Source of the DNA: Gammaproteobacteria bacterium
GTDB lineage: Bacteria > Pseudomonadota > Gammaproteobacteria > Pseudomonadales > Pseudohongiellaceae
DNA length: 64,000 nucleotides
NCBI GenBank assembly: GCA_029246545.1
Contig: JAQWMX010000005.1
Coordinates: 354,995 to 418,994, forward strand
Reading direction: 5' to 3'
Part shown: piece after piece, positions 10,896 through 21,786 of the stretch
Layout: every line of letters starts with the position of its first letter
Numbering within the stretch: the first letter of the stretch is position 1
Position numbers and translations under genes: made by a program
Notes under the pieces: model-generated
Seen by the model: the letters and a program-made list of their open reading frames with translations, nothing else
Told to the model about the DNA's origin: nothing
Database searches by the model: none

Positions 10896-12269
10896 ATGAA
10901 AATAATAATTCTTGGCGCTAATAAAATTGGCGCAAGTTTGGCAGAAAATCTCGAAAAAGAAGCCAACGACATCACTGTCGTCGACCCTGATGTTGACCGC
11001 TTAAATGAGCTTAAAGACAAATTAGATATTGCTACTGCTGTTGGACAGCCTTCTTTCCCTGATGTGCTTGCCAATGCCGGTGCACAAGATGCTGACATGC
11101 TGATTGCTGTAACCGATAGTGACGAAACCAATCTTGTCGCTTGCCAAGTTGCTTTTAGTATATTTCGTACGCCAAAAAAAATCTGTCGTTTACGCGCAAA
11201 TTCTTATGTTAACTCCCCAAAACTATTTGCCGCTGAAGCAATACCTATTGACGTGGTTATCAGCCCAGAAGAAATTGCATCACACTACATAAAAAGCTTA
11301 CTCGATTTACCCGGCTCCTTACAGGTCATGGATTTCGCAAATGGTCTTGTACAGCTTGTTGCAGTCAAAGCAGAAGATGGCGGGCCATTAATTAACCAAG
11401 AAATCAAAACCTTACGCGAACACATGCCTCATGTAGATACTCGAGTCGCTGCAATTTTCCGCAGAGACAGGCCAATAATTCCTCAAGGTGATACTGTCAT
11501 TGAGCGTGATGACGAAGTTTTTTTTATTGCTGCCAAAGAAAATATACGTTCAGTAATGAGCGAAATGCGTGAAGTAGATAGCCCATATAAACGAATTATA
11601 ATTGCTGGTGGTGGCAACATTGGAGAAAGACTCGCTGCAGCTATAGAAACAAAATATCGCACAAAGCTACTCGAAATCAGTCTGCAACGCTGTGAAATTT
11701 TAGCTGAATCTTTAAATCATACTACTGTTCTTCATGCTGACGCATCTCACAGGGAGATCTTATTAGAAGAAGGAATTGACTCTGCTGATGTGTTTTTAGC
11801 GCTTACTAATAATGATGAAGCTAATATCATGTCTTCATTATTAGCTAAACGTCTTGGTGCTGGCCGAGTAATGACCTTAATTGCTAACCCTTCTTATGTT
11901 GACTTAGTGCAGGGCGGAGAAATTGATATTGCTATCTCTCCACAACAAGCCACTATAGGCAGCCTGCTTACTCATATACGTCGTGGTGACATTGTTAATG
12001 TTCACTCATTACGTAGAGGAGCAGCTGAAGCAATAGAAGTAATTGCTCATGGTGATAAATCTACTTCAAAGGTTGTTGGTAAAACAATAGACGATATTGA
12101 TTTGCCTACTGGAACAACTATTGGCGCCATCGTCAGAGATGACAATGTGTTAATTGCTCATGACAACATTGTTGTTGAGACCGACGACCATGTGATTCTA
12201 TTTATGGTTGATAAACGTAAAATTTCCGAAGTTGAAACTTTATTTCAGGTTGGATTTACTTTTTTTTAA
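10896..12269 (+). CDS. trkA: Trk potassium uptake system, regulatory subunit TrkA
   Basis: Cytosolic NAD(H)/ATP-binding gating subunit of the Trk potassium channel/transporter. The 457-residue protein consists of two tandem RCK units: the first nucleotide-binding turn ILGANKIGASLAENL at the start and the second IIIAGGGNIGERLAAAIE near residue 230, each followed by a RCK-C domain. The internal duplication and length match TrkA. It is followed 21 bases later by trkH, its membrane partner, and the two surely function together. Confidence 0.97.
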   Translation: MKIIILGANKIGASLAENLEKEANDITVVDPDVDRLNELKDKLDIATAVGQPSFPDVLANAGAQDADMLIAVTDSDETNLVACQVAFSIFRTPKKICRLRANSYVNSPKLFAAEAIPIDVVISPEEIASHYIKSLLDLPGSLQVMDFANGLVQLVAVKAEDGGPLINQEIKTLREHMPHVDTRVAAIFRRDRPIIPQGDTVIERDDEVFFIAAKENIRSVMSEMREVDSPYKRIIIAGGGNIGERLAAAIETKYRTKLLEISLQRCEILAESLNHTTVLHADASHREILLEEGIDSADVFLALTNNDEANIMSSLLAKRLGAGRVMTLIANPSYVDLVQGGEIDIAISPQQATIGSLLTHIRRGDIVNVHSLRRGAAEAIEVIAHGDKSTSKVVGKTIDDIDLPTGTTIGAIVRDDNVLIAHDNIVVETDDHVILFMVDKRKISEVETLFQVGFTFF

Positions 12270-12290
12270 GAGCTCGTTTAGATAGAAACT

Positions 12291-13739
12291 ATGCATTTTC
12301 GTGTAATTTTTCGAATATTAGGCATCTTATTGATGCTTTTCAGTCTAACTTTGCTGCCACCAGCAGGTTTAGCTTTACTGTTTCAAGATGGCGCTTGGCC
12401 CGCTTTCCTAAGCGCTTTTCTTATCACAATATTCTGCGGGCTCGCTTGTTGGCTCCCAACACACAATGATAAAGCTGACTTAAGAACTCGTGATGGCTTT
12501 TTAATTGTTACTTTATTCTGGACCGTACTTGGCTTATTCGGCAGCATTCCGTTCTTGATGTCTGAAGGGATGCAAATGACATTCACAGATGCCTTGTTTG
12601 AATCTATCTCTGGACTAACGACAACTGGCGCAACCGTTTTATCCGGCCTTGATGATTTGCCAAAATCAATTCTTTATTACCGCCAACAGCTACAGTGGCT
12701 TGGAGGAATGGGAATTGTAGCAATTGCAGTTGCGATATTGCCCATGCTTGGAATCGGTGGCATGCAGCTTTATAAAGCTGAAAGCCCAGGTCCAGTTAAA
12801 GACAATAAACTTCTTCCACGTGTAACGGAAACTGCAAAAGCTCTACTATTTGTATATGTAAGTCTAACGGTGCTTTGTGCCGGTGCCTATTATTTTGCTG
12901 GGATGGACGCCTTTGATGCAATTACACACAGTTATTCAACGGTTGCCATTGGTGGTTTCTCTACACATGATGACAGCATTGGTTATTTTCAAAATCCGGC
13001 AATAGAACTAATTGCTGTTTTCTTTATGATTATTTCAGGAATTAATTTTGCTTTGCATTTTCTTGCCTTGCGCTCGCGCAGTTTAAAAAGTTATTGGCCT
13101 GATACTGAATTAAAATTTTATTTGTTTTTACTATTTAGTATTTCCTTAATTACCATCTTTGTTCTCATTGCTTCAGGCACTTATCCTGTTAACGAAGCCA
13201 TACTTAAAGGCTTGTTTGAAGTTGTATCAATAAGTACTACCACCGGGTTTAGTTCTGCAGATTTTAGTTCTTGGCCTAATTTTCTGCCCTTCTTATTGTT
13301 TTATATGGCAATCATAGGGTCGTGTGCTGGCTCTACAGGCGGCGGCATGAAAGTCATCCGAATTGTGCTAATTATTAAACAAGGCTTTCGAGAACTGGAA
13401 AGACTTATACACCCAAATGCAGTTATTCCTATCAAACTTGGTAGCAACAAGGTGCCAGACAGAGTTATGGAATCAGTTTGGGGCTTCTTTTCCGTTTATG
13501 TGATGGCTTATATGTTTATGCTTCTGGCTTTGTTGGCCACTGGCCTAGATATTACAACTGCTTTTACTGCGGTAGGCGCAAGCATCAATAACCTTGGGCC
13601 TGGCCTTGGTGAAGTATCTGAAACATACGGGAATATGCCGGTTTCAAGTAAATGGGTGTTATGCCTAGGCATGCTACTTGGCCGCCTCGAAGTTTTTACT
13701 TTACTGGTTCTTCTAACCCCAAATTTCTGGCGTGATTAA
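12291..13739 (+). CDS. trkH: Trk potassium uptake system, membrane subunit TrkH
   Basis: Potassium-translocating membrane subunit with four selectivity-filter-like repeats. The 482-residue sequence shows many hydrophobic helices and pore-loop signatures such as SGLTTTGATVL, YSTVAIGGFSTHD, ISTTTGFSSADFS, and a fourth repeat at AVGASINNLGPGLGE. GSCAGSTGGGMKVIR, after the third repeat, is also highly conserved. Length is normal. It lies right behind trkA. Its last codons overlap by four bases the end of the convergent acyltransferase gene. Confidence 0.96.
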   Translation: MHFRVIFRILGILLMLFSLTLLPPAGLALLFQDGAWPAFLSAFLITIFCGLACWLPTHNDKADLRTRDGFLIVTLFWTVLGLFGSIPFLMSEGMQMTFTDALFESISGLTTTGATVLSGLDDLPKSILYYRQQLQWLGGMGIVAIAVAILPMLGIGGMQLYKAESPGPVKDNKLLPRVTETAKALLFVYVSLTVLCAGAYYFAGMDAFDAITHSYSTVAIGGFSTHDDSIGYFQNPAIELIAVFFMIISGINFALHFLALRSRSLKSYWPDTELKFYLFLLFSISLITIFVLIASGTYPVNEAILKGLFEVVSISTTTGFSSADFSSWPNFLPFLLFYMAIIGSCAGSTGGGMKVIRIVLIIKQGFRELERLIHPNAVIPIKLGSNKVPDRVMESVWGFFSVYVMAYMFMLLALLATGLDITTAFTAVGASINNLGPGLGEVSETYGNMPVSSKWVLCLGMLLGRLEVFTLLVLLTPNFWRD

Positions 13740-14608
13740 TAAGGCTCTTGCTTGCCCTCTGGCTGATAACGAAAACGTTTATATTCCCACTGATATTGTT
13801 CAGGCTCATCTTTTGCAGCAAGCTCAATCGTTTTGCTTAAGCCTAACAATGAAGTTGGCATATGCTCGGCATATATATCATTGTCTGGCTCTTTAATAAC
13901 AATGTTAAAGCCTTGTTCTGTTCGCTTTGCATATGTAAGGAAGGCTTTTGCGCCGGTTTTTTGGATTAGGCGCGAAATCAAGGTCATGGTATAAGCATCA
14001 TTACCAAAAAAAGGCACAAAATCCCCCGCTTTAGGCCCAGGTATTTGATCCGGAAGTATTCCTACCATTTCACCTTTTTTTAACGCGCCCAGCACAGCAG
14101 CCACCCCTTTGGTATTAGCTGGGTACATTTTTGCGCTGCCCCTGGATCTAGCCATATACAGCAAAGCATCAAGACCTTTATGTTTTGGCACCTGATATAA
14201 CACGCTGCATTCTCCCAAAGTGCTCAAATACACACCCAAAAGCTCCCAGTTGCCATGATGAGGCCCTATTAAGATTACCCCTTTACCTGCACTGCGAGCT
14301 CTTTGAAGCAGGTCGACACCTTCAATATTGTGTACCTTATCCATGATTTTCTCTACCGGCCAAAGCCAAACAGGTCCACATTCAGCTAGCATCATTCCAG
14401 TTTGCATCATGCTTTTACGCGCCAGAGTTTTTCGATCTTGCAGATTCAAGTCAGGGAAGCATAACTGCAAGTTACAGAGACTGGTTTTATATAACCTAGA
14501 ATTTATAATATAGGCGCAATATCCTAGAATTTTTCCAGAATTTCTCGCCATTTTTAGCGAAAATAGTGACATAAGCTTAATAAAGGCAATGCTTATTTTA
14601 ATTTTCAA
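13736..14608 (-). CDS. Lysophospholipid/lipid A acyltransferase family protein (LpxL/HtrB-like)
   Basis: Member of the LpxL/LpxM family that adds secondary acyl chains to lipid A at the inner membrane. The 290-residue product carries the catalytic HX4E pattern in GPHHGNWELLG, GILPDQIPG, and the VPFFGNDAYT segment typical of the family, with a hydrophobic N-terminus. Its position next to glyQ is the same as that of the Pseudomonas lauroyl acyltransferase gene. The annotated start is a TTG at 14608 with no strong ribosome site, so the exact N-terminus is uncertain; the next in-frame ATG comes 12 codons later. Which acyl chain it uses cannot be read from the sequence. Confidence 0.88.
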   Translation of the reverse strand: MKIKISIAFIKLMSLFSLKMARNSGKILGYCAYIINSRLYKTSLCNLQLCFPDLNLQDRKTLARKSMMQTGMMLAECGPVWLWPVEKIMDKVHNIEGVDLLQRARSAGKGVILIGPHHGNWELLGVYLSTLGECSVLYQVPKHKGLDALLYMARSRGSAKMYPANTKGVAAVLGALKKGEMVGILPDQIPGPKAGDFVPFFGNDAYTMTLISRLIQKTGAKAFLTYAKRTEQGFNIVIKEPDNDIYAEHMPTSLLGLSKTIELAAKDEPEQYQWEYKRFRYQPEGKQEPY

Positions 14609-14756
14609 TGCTGCAAACCACCGACTTCTCGCAATAAATTTTGGACAAAAGCATACTCTCTTAACGATGGTTGGGCCAAGTTATTCTCGCTATCATAGTC
14701 AGTTTTTAGGATAATTACCGACCTTGAAGGCTTAGGCCATTTAAACTCCACATAAG

Positions 14757-15719
14757 TTGAACATTAGTATTTTGAACAAAACATCAGATATCGACACATC
14801 CACATTCCAGGGTTTAATTCTGGCCTTGCAACAATATTGGGCTGAACAAGGCTGCGTGATTGTACAGCCTCTTGATTTAGAAGTTGGGGCAGGCACATTT
14901 CACCCTGCAACTTTCCTTAAAGCTATTGGCCCTGAAAGTTGGCATTCCGCTTATGTGCAACCATGCCGAAGACCTACTGACGGCCGCTACGGTGAAAACC
15001 CCATGCGTCTCCAGCACTATTACCAATTTCAGGTGATCATTAAACCCTCACCCTTAAATATACAAGAATTGTATCTAAATTCTCTTAAAATTATAGGAAT
15101 TGACGCAAATGTTCATGATATACGCTTTGTTGAGGACAACTGGGAGTCTCCTACTTTGGGGGCGTGGGGTTTAGGTTGGGAAGTTTGGCTCAATGGTATG
15201 GAAGTTACCCAATTTACTTATTTTCAGCAGGTTGGAGGCTTAGAGTGCTATCCAGTAAGTGGAGAAATCACCTATGGCCTGGAACGCCTAGCTATGTATT
15301 TACAAGGAAAAGACTCAATTTTTGATATTGTCTGGGCAAATTCTCCTGCTGGCCCAGTTACTTATGGTGATGTTTTTCATCAAAACGAAGTTGAAATGTC
15401 TGCTTATAACTTCGAACACGCTGATATAAACACTCTTTTTAAACATTTTGATGATTATGAAAGCCAATGCCAGGATTTAATTGAAAAATCTTTAGTTTTA
15501 CCTGCATATGAGATGGTTCTAAAAGCTTCGCATTACTTCAATTTGCTAGATGCTCGCTCCGCTATTTCTGTAACCGAACGCCAACGTTTTATTTTAAGGG
15601 TTAGAACACTTGCTCGGCTGGTAGCACAGGCATATTACGATTCAAGGGAAAAATTAGGTTTCCCTTTGGCCCCAAAAGCTTTAAGAGAAGAGCGCATAAA
15701 ACAAGAAGGGGGCAAATAA
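14757..15719 (+). CDS. glyQ: Glycyl-tRNA synthetase, alpha subunit
   Basis: Catalytic subunit of the bacterial alpha2beta2 glycyl-tRNA synthetase. The 320-residue product begins the conserved core at [18 protein letters not shown] and includes [37 protein letters not shown], the class II motif 2 region [14 protein letters not shown], and ETTYGLERL-type motif 3 (seen as [12 protein letters not shown]). No ATG precedes the core in frame; the best start is a TTG at 14757, with another TTG at 14772. It is three bases ahead of glyS. Confidence 0.95.
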   Translation: MNISILNKTSDIDTSTFQGLILALQQYWAEQGCVIVQPLDLEVGAGTFHPATFLKAIGPESWHSAYVQPCRRPTDGRYGENPMRLQHYYQFQVIIKPSPLNIQELYLNSLKIIGIDANVHDIRFVEDNWESPTLGAWGLGWEVWLNGMEVTQFTYFQQVGGLECYPVSGEITYGLERLAMYLQGKDSIFDIVWANSPAGPVTYGDVFHQNEVEMSAYNFEHADINTLFKHFDDYESQCQDLIEKSLVLPAYEMVLKASHYFNLLDARSAISVTERQRFILRVRTLARLVAQAYYDSREKLGFPLAPKALREERIKQEGGK

Positions 15720-15722
15720 ACA

Positions 15723-17798
15723 GTGTCTACTTCAGATTTATTAATTGAAATTGGTACTGAAGAACTACCTCCAAAAGCCTTACTGTCTCTATCTAGCTCT
15801 TTCAAGCAGGAAATAGAAAGCAGGCTGACAAAAGCAAAATTAAATTTTACTACTATTGAACCTTTTGCAACACCACGGCGTTTGGCACTTAAAGTTATAT
15901 CTCTTGATGCGAAGCAACCGGACATGCGCCTCGATCGTTTTGGCCCTGCCATAAAAGCCGCATTTGATAATGAAGGAAACCCTAGTAAAGCTGCTGAAGG
16001 TTTCGCTCGATCTTGTGGAGTTGAAGTTAATCAGTTAGATAAAAAAAGTGATGGTAAAGTTGATAAGCTTTTTTTCAGTTCTAATAACCCCGGAGAATTT
16101 ACAAGCAGCCTCTTACCAGAAATGATCAACCTCTCTCTTGCCGCATTACCAATTCCAAAACGAATGCGCTGGGGTAGTTCGCGTGAGGAGTTTGTCCGCC
16201 CTGCACACTGGATTGTATTATTATTTGGTACAGAATTAATTTCTGCCGATATACTTGGTCTACCTACAACTACTAGCACATTCGGTCACCGGTTTTTACA
16301 TCCTGAATCAATAAAGCTTAATTCTGCCGATGAATATCCAGAAAAACTTAGAAAAGAAGGTGTTGTTGAACCTTCATTCCAACAGAGAAAAGAATTAATT
16401 CGTGAACAAGTATTACATGAAGCAAAAGTTAAAAAAGCTACTGCAATTATTAATGAAAATTTGTTAGATGAAGTTACGGGGCTTGTTGAATGGCCGGTCG
16501 CTCTAACTGGAAATTTTGACCCAGCATTTTTAGAAGTGCCAAAAGAAGCTTTAATTTCTTCATTAGAAAAACATCAAAAATATTTTTATTTGCTCGATAA
16601 AAATAAAAATCTTTTGCCGCATTTCATCACTATCTCAAATTTAATTAGTGCCGATCCTGAGCAAGTTATAAAGGGCAATGAAAAAGTAATAGGCCCACGC
16701 CTTGCTGATGCCGCATTCTTTTATGATAAAGATAAGAGCCGAAAACTTGATTCGCATATCGACACATTGAAGCGTGTCGTTTTTCAAAAAGAATTAGGGT
16801 CATTATTCGATAAATCACAAAGAGTTAAAAAACTTTCTGTATTTATTGCAAAAAACTTATCTCTTAACTCTACTTCAGTTGCCCGTGCTGCAGAACTTTC
16901 TAAATGTGACTTATTAAGCAATATGGTTGGTGAATTTGCTGACTTGCAAGGCATCATGGGTCATTACTATGCAATAAACGATGGTGAAGAAGAATCTGTT
17001 GCGCTGGCTATTGAGGAGCAATACCTGCCTCGCTTCGCAGGCGATATTCTACCATCCGGTGAAAACGGCATCGTGCTGGCACTTGCTGAGCGCCTAGATA
17101 CAATTACCGGCCTATTTGGAATAGGGCAACCGCCAAGCGGATCAAAAGACCCTTTTGCTTTACGTCGTGCTGCACTTGGCATGCTTAGGATCATAATAGA
17201 AAAAGAATTATCATTAGACATCTATAGTTGTATAAACCAGTCCATTAGCGCTTTTGATTCTTTCCAAAAACAAGAAAATTTAGCACAAGAAATATTGGAT
17301 TTTATTTTTGACCGCTTACGGGCACATTATGCTGATCTAGATATCAACACATCTATTTTTCAGGCAGTTGACGCAGTAAGGCCAAATAGCCCACTTACTT
17401 TTAACCAACGATTAAATGCCGTTAACCACTTTTCAAAACTTCCTGAAGCAGAAGCGCTGGCAGCGGCTAACAAAAGAGTTGCCAATATACTGTCTAAGTT
17501 AAAAATAAAACCTGTTACATCCATAAATAGCTCATTACTTTGTGAACCTGCAGAAATTAATTTACATGAGAAATTACAACAAGTTGTGAAGCAAACAGCT
17601 CCTTTAATTAAGAATGATAAGTATCAAGAAGCCTTGTCGCAAATGGCTTTGTTGCAAACCCCATTAGATCAATTTTTTGATAAAGTCATGGTTAATGCCG
17701 ATGATGTTAAACTAAAAGAAAATCGGCAGGCTCTACTCTATCAAATCCGTCAATTATTTTTACAAGTTGCTGATATTTCATTTTTGCAATCCGCTTAA
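15723..17798 (+). CDS. glyS: Glycyl-tRNA synthetase, beta subunit
   Basis: Beta subunit of the heterotetrameric glycyl-tRNA synthetase, needed for tRNA binding. The 691-residue product has the N-terminal LLIEIGTEELPPKAL, the conserved TPRRLALKV and MRWGSSREEFVRPAHWI, FGHRFLHP, a central HD-type helical domain with the NDGEEESVALAIEEQYLPRF segment, FALRRAALGMLRI, and a C-terminal DALR-type anticodon domain. The start is a GTG at 15723, three bases after the glyQ stop, so translation is probably coupled. Length is typical. Confidence 0.96.
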   Translation: MSTSDLLIEIGTEELPPKALLSLSSSFKQEIESRLTKAKLNFTTIEPFATPRRLALKVISLDAKQPDMRLDRFGPAIKAAFDNEGNPSKAAEGFARSCGVEVNQLDKKSDGKVDKLFFSSNNPGEFTSSLLPEMINLSLAALPIPKRMRWGSSREEFVRPAHWIVLLFGTELISADILGLPTTTSTFGHRFLHPESIKLNSADEYPEKLRKEGVVEPSFQQRKELIREQVLHEAKVKKATAIINENLLDEVTGLVEWPVALTGNFDPAFLEVPKEALISSLEKHQKYFYLLDKNKNLLPHFITISNLISADPEQVIKGNEKVIGPRLADAAFFYDKDKSRKLDSHIDTLKRVVFQKELGSLFDKSQRVKKLSVFIAKNLSLNSTSVARAAELSKCDLLSNMVGEFADLQGIMGHYYAINDGEEESVALAIEEQYLPRFAGDILPSGENGIVLALAERLDTITGLFGIGQPPSGSKDPFALRRAALGMLRIIIEKELSLDIYSCINQSISAFDSFQKQENLAQEILDFIFDRLRAHYADLDINTSIFQAVDAVRPNSPLTFNQRLNAVNHFSKLPEAEALAAANKRVANILSKLKIKPVTSINSSLLCEPAEINLHEKLQQVVKQTAPLIKNDKYQEALSQMALLQTPLDQFFDKVMVNADDVKLKENRQALLYQIRQLFLQVADISFLQSA

Positions 17799-18347
17799 AT
17801 GATGCCTCAATCACTCGTTATTCTGGATCGTGACGGCGTTATAAACCATGACTCTGACAACTATATAAAATCAGTTGATGAATGGATCCCAATTCCAAAC
17901 AGTATTGATGCAATAGCTCGCTTGTCGCAAGCCGGCTTTACAGTAGTAGTAGTTACTAATCAATCAGGTTTGGCTCGTGGTTTTTTTGATGAAATAACTT
18001 TAGCTAATATACACAGCTATATGTGCTCATTAGTTGAAGATTGTGGTGGTAAAATTGAAGCTATCTTTTATTGCCCACATGCACCAAATGATGGCTGTTC
18101 TTGTCGAAAGCCATTGCCAGGAATGCTAAACCAAATAGAAGAAGAGTTTAATTTAAGTGTTCAAAATGCTTATTTTGTTGGTGATACTGAAAAAGATATA
18201 GATGTTGCTTTGACTAAATCTTGTCAGCCAATATTAGTAAGAACGGGAAAGGGAGCCGTTGTTGAAAAACAGTTAAGCCCAGAAAAAAAAGAACGTGTTG
18301 TTATTGTTGATAATTTAAACTTTGCCGTCGATTTCATTTTAGAGTAA
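17799..18347 (+). CDS. gmhB: D-glycero-beta-D-manno-heptose 1,7-bisphosphate 7-phosphatase
   Basis: HAD-superfamily phosphatase in ADP-heptose synthesis for the lipopolysaccharide core. The 182-residue product has the nucleophile motif LDRDGVINHDS (motif I), VVTNQSGLARGFF (motif II), the zinc-binding loop CPHAPNDGCSCRKPLPGM with its cysteines, and YFVGDTEKDID (motif IV). Its ATG follows the glyS stop with no gap (TAAATG), so it is translationally coupled. The glyS-gmhB-plsC order is shared with Pseudomonas origin regions. Confidence 0.94.
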   Translation: MMPQSLVILDRDGVINHDSDNYIKSVDEWIPIPNSIDAIARLSQAGFTVVVVTNQSGLARGFFDEITLANIHSYMCSLVEDCGGKIEAIFYCPHAPNDGCSCRKPLPGMLNQIEEEFNLSVQNAYFVGDTEKDIDVALTKSCQPILVRTGKGAVVEKQLSPEKKERVVIVDNLNFAVDFILE

Positions 18348-18369
18348 TGACTTTTTACCTCATACATAA

Positions 18370-19086
18370 ATGTTAAAAATATTTTTATTTATTCGAACTT
18401 GTGTTTTTTATTTGGGCTTTTTTAGCTCACTAATTCTCTGTACTCTTTTTTGTATTACTATCGGAAACTTTTTATCTCTTAAAAACCGATACCATTATTT
18501 CCTATATTGGAATAAGTTCGTAACAAAGTGGTTAACGTTTTGCTGTGGTGTAAAAATTGCTATAAGCGGACAAGAAAACATACCAAAGCATCCTGTAGTT
18601 ATACTTAGCAACCACCAAAGTCCTTGGGAAACTATATTCCTTTATCATTTTTTTTCCCCAGTATCAGCCATCCTAAAGAAAGAGCTTTTAAGTATTCCCT
18701 TATTTGGTTGGTCGTTAGCCATGCTTAAACCCATAGCAATCGATCGCAAACGAAAACTCAATGCAAGACAAGCAATACTCGAACAAGGCAAAAAGCTGCT
18801 TGATCAAAAAATTTCAATTTTGATATTTCCAGAAGGGACTCGAGTTAGTCCCGGAGAAAATAAAAAATACCAATCGGGAGGAGCTGTGCTTGCCATTGAA
18901 GCCGGTGCAACGGTTTTACCCGTTTCACATAATGCTGGCTATTACTGGCCGAGCGGTAAATTTATAAAATCCCCTGGCACGATTAAGGTAACTATCGGTA
19001 AGCCAATTGATACTGCAGGGCGTTCAGCTCGAGAATTAATTGATGAAGTTGAGGGTTGGATCAGGCAGTCTTTGCAGAAATCATAA
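18370..19086 (+). CDS. 1-acyl-sn-glycerol-3-phosphate acyltransferase family protein
   Basis: PlsC-type acyltransferase that would acylate lysophosphatidic acid at the inner membrane. The 238-residue protein has two N-terminal hydrophobic stretches (about 5-40), the catalytic block LSNHQSPWETIF (an HX4E variant of HX4D, common in this subfamily), LKKELLSIPLFGWSLAML, the lysophospholipid-binding motif FPEGTRVSPGE, and AGATVLPVSHNAGYYWP. It is 22 bases after gmhB and is the last gene of the rightward run before the gyrB block. The exact acyl acceptor is unknown. Confidence 0.9.
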   Translation: MLKIFLFIRTCVFYLGFFSSLILCTLFCITIGNFLSLKNRYHYFLYWNKFVTKWLTFCCGVKIAISGQENIPKHPVVILSNHQSPWETIFLYHFFSPVSAILKKELLSIPLFGWSLAMLKPIAIDRKRKLNARQAILEQGKKLLDQKISILIFPEGTRVSPGENKKYQSGGAVLAIEAGATVLPVSHNAGYYWPSGKFIKSPGTIKVTIGKPIDTAGRSARELIDEVEGWIRQSLQKS

Positions 19087-19106
19087 CAATTATATTTATT
19101 ATCCCT

Positions 19107-19142
19107 CAAGCCCAAGCCCAAGCCCAAGCCCAAGCCCAAGCT
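19107..19142. repeat. Hexanucleotide tandem repeat, six CAAGCC units
   Basis: Six consecutive copies of the hexamer CAAGCC (the last ends CAAGCT) lie in the gap between the convergent plsC-like and gyrB genes. Reading across gives SPSPSP or GLGLGL peptides in shadow frames, but no real gene covers it. Such repeats can change copy number by slippage. Being 20 bases past the acyltransferase stop and about 125 bases past the gyrB stop, it should not affect a protein. Confidence 0.9.
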
Positions 19143-19267
19143 GTGTCGTGAGAGAAATGAGATCAAGGCAAAGTTCGGTATGGGCGAGAGATTTTACATT
19201 TATAGTAAATGAACGAGTCCATGTCGAGCTTTTACGCAGATATCGCTTCTCACAGGCCGGCCCAGCT
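19143..19267. other. Intergenic segment downstream of gyrB, possible dispersed repeat
   Basis: A 125-base non-coding stretch between the hexamer repeat and the gyrB stop. It carries the short inverted repeat TTTAC-ATTTATA-GTAAA (19195-19211). The composition is more GC-balanced than nearby spacers. The combination of a simple repeat followed by this unit resembles short dispersed intergenic elements of marine gammaproteobacteria; this is a hunch from memory and there is no second copy in this window that I could find. Confidence 0.3.
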
Positions 19268-21688
<2,421 letters not shown>

Positions 21689-21786
21689 TTATCTTCCCCA
21701 AGGCTATCCGTTATGCCCAAATCACTCTTTTAGACCCCTGCTAAGCCCAATGAACATGGGGCATAGGTAGCAAGTTTTAATATGCG

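Noticed and set aside
12813..12828. CACGTG-centred site in trkH resembling parS
   Set aside because: It matches the 16-base consensus at only about 13 positions and is not a good palindrome; kept out as a likely chance match.
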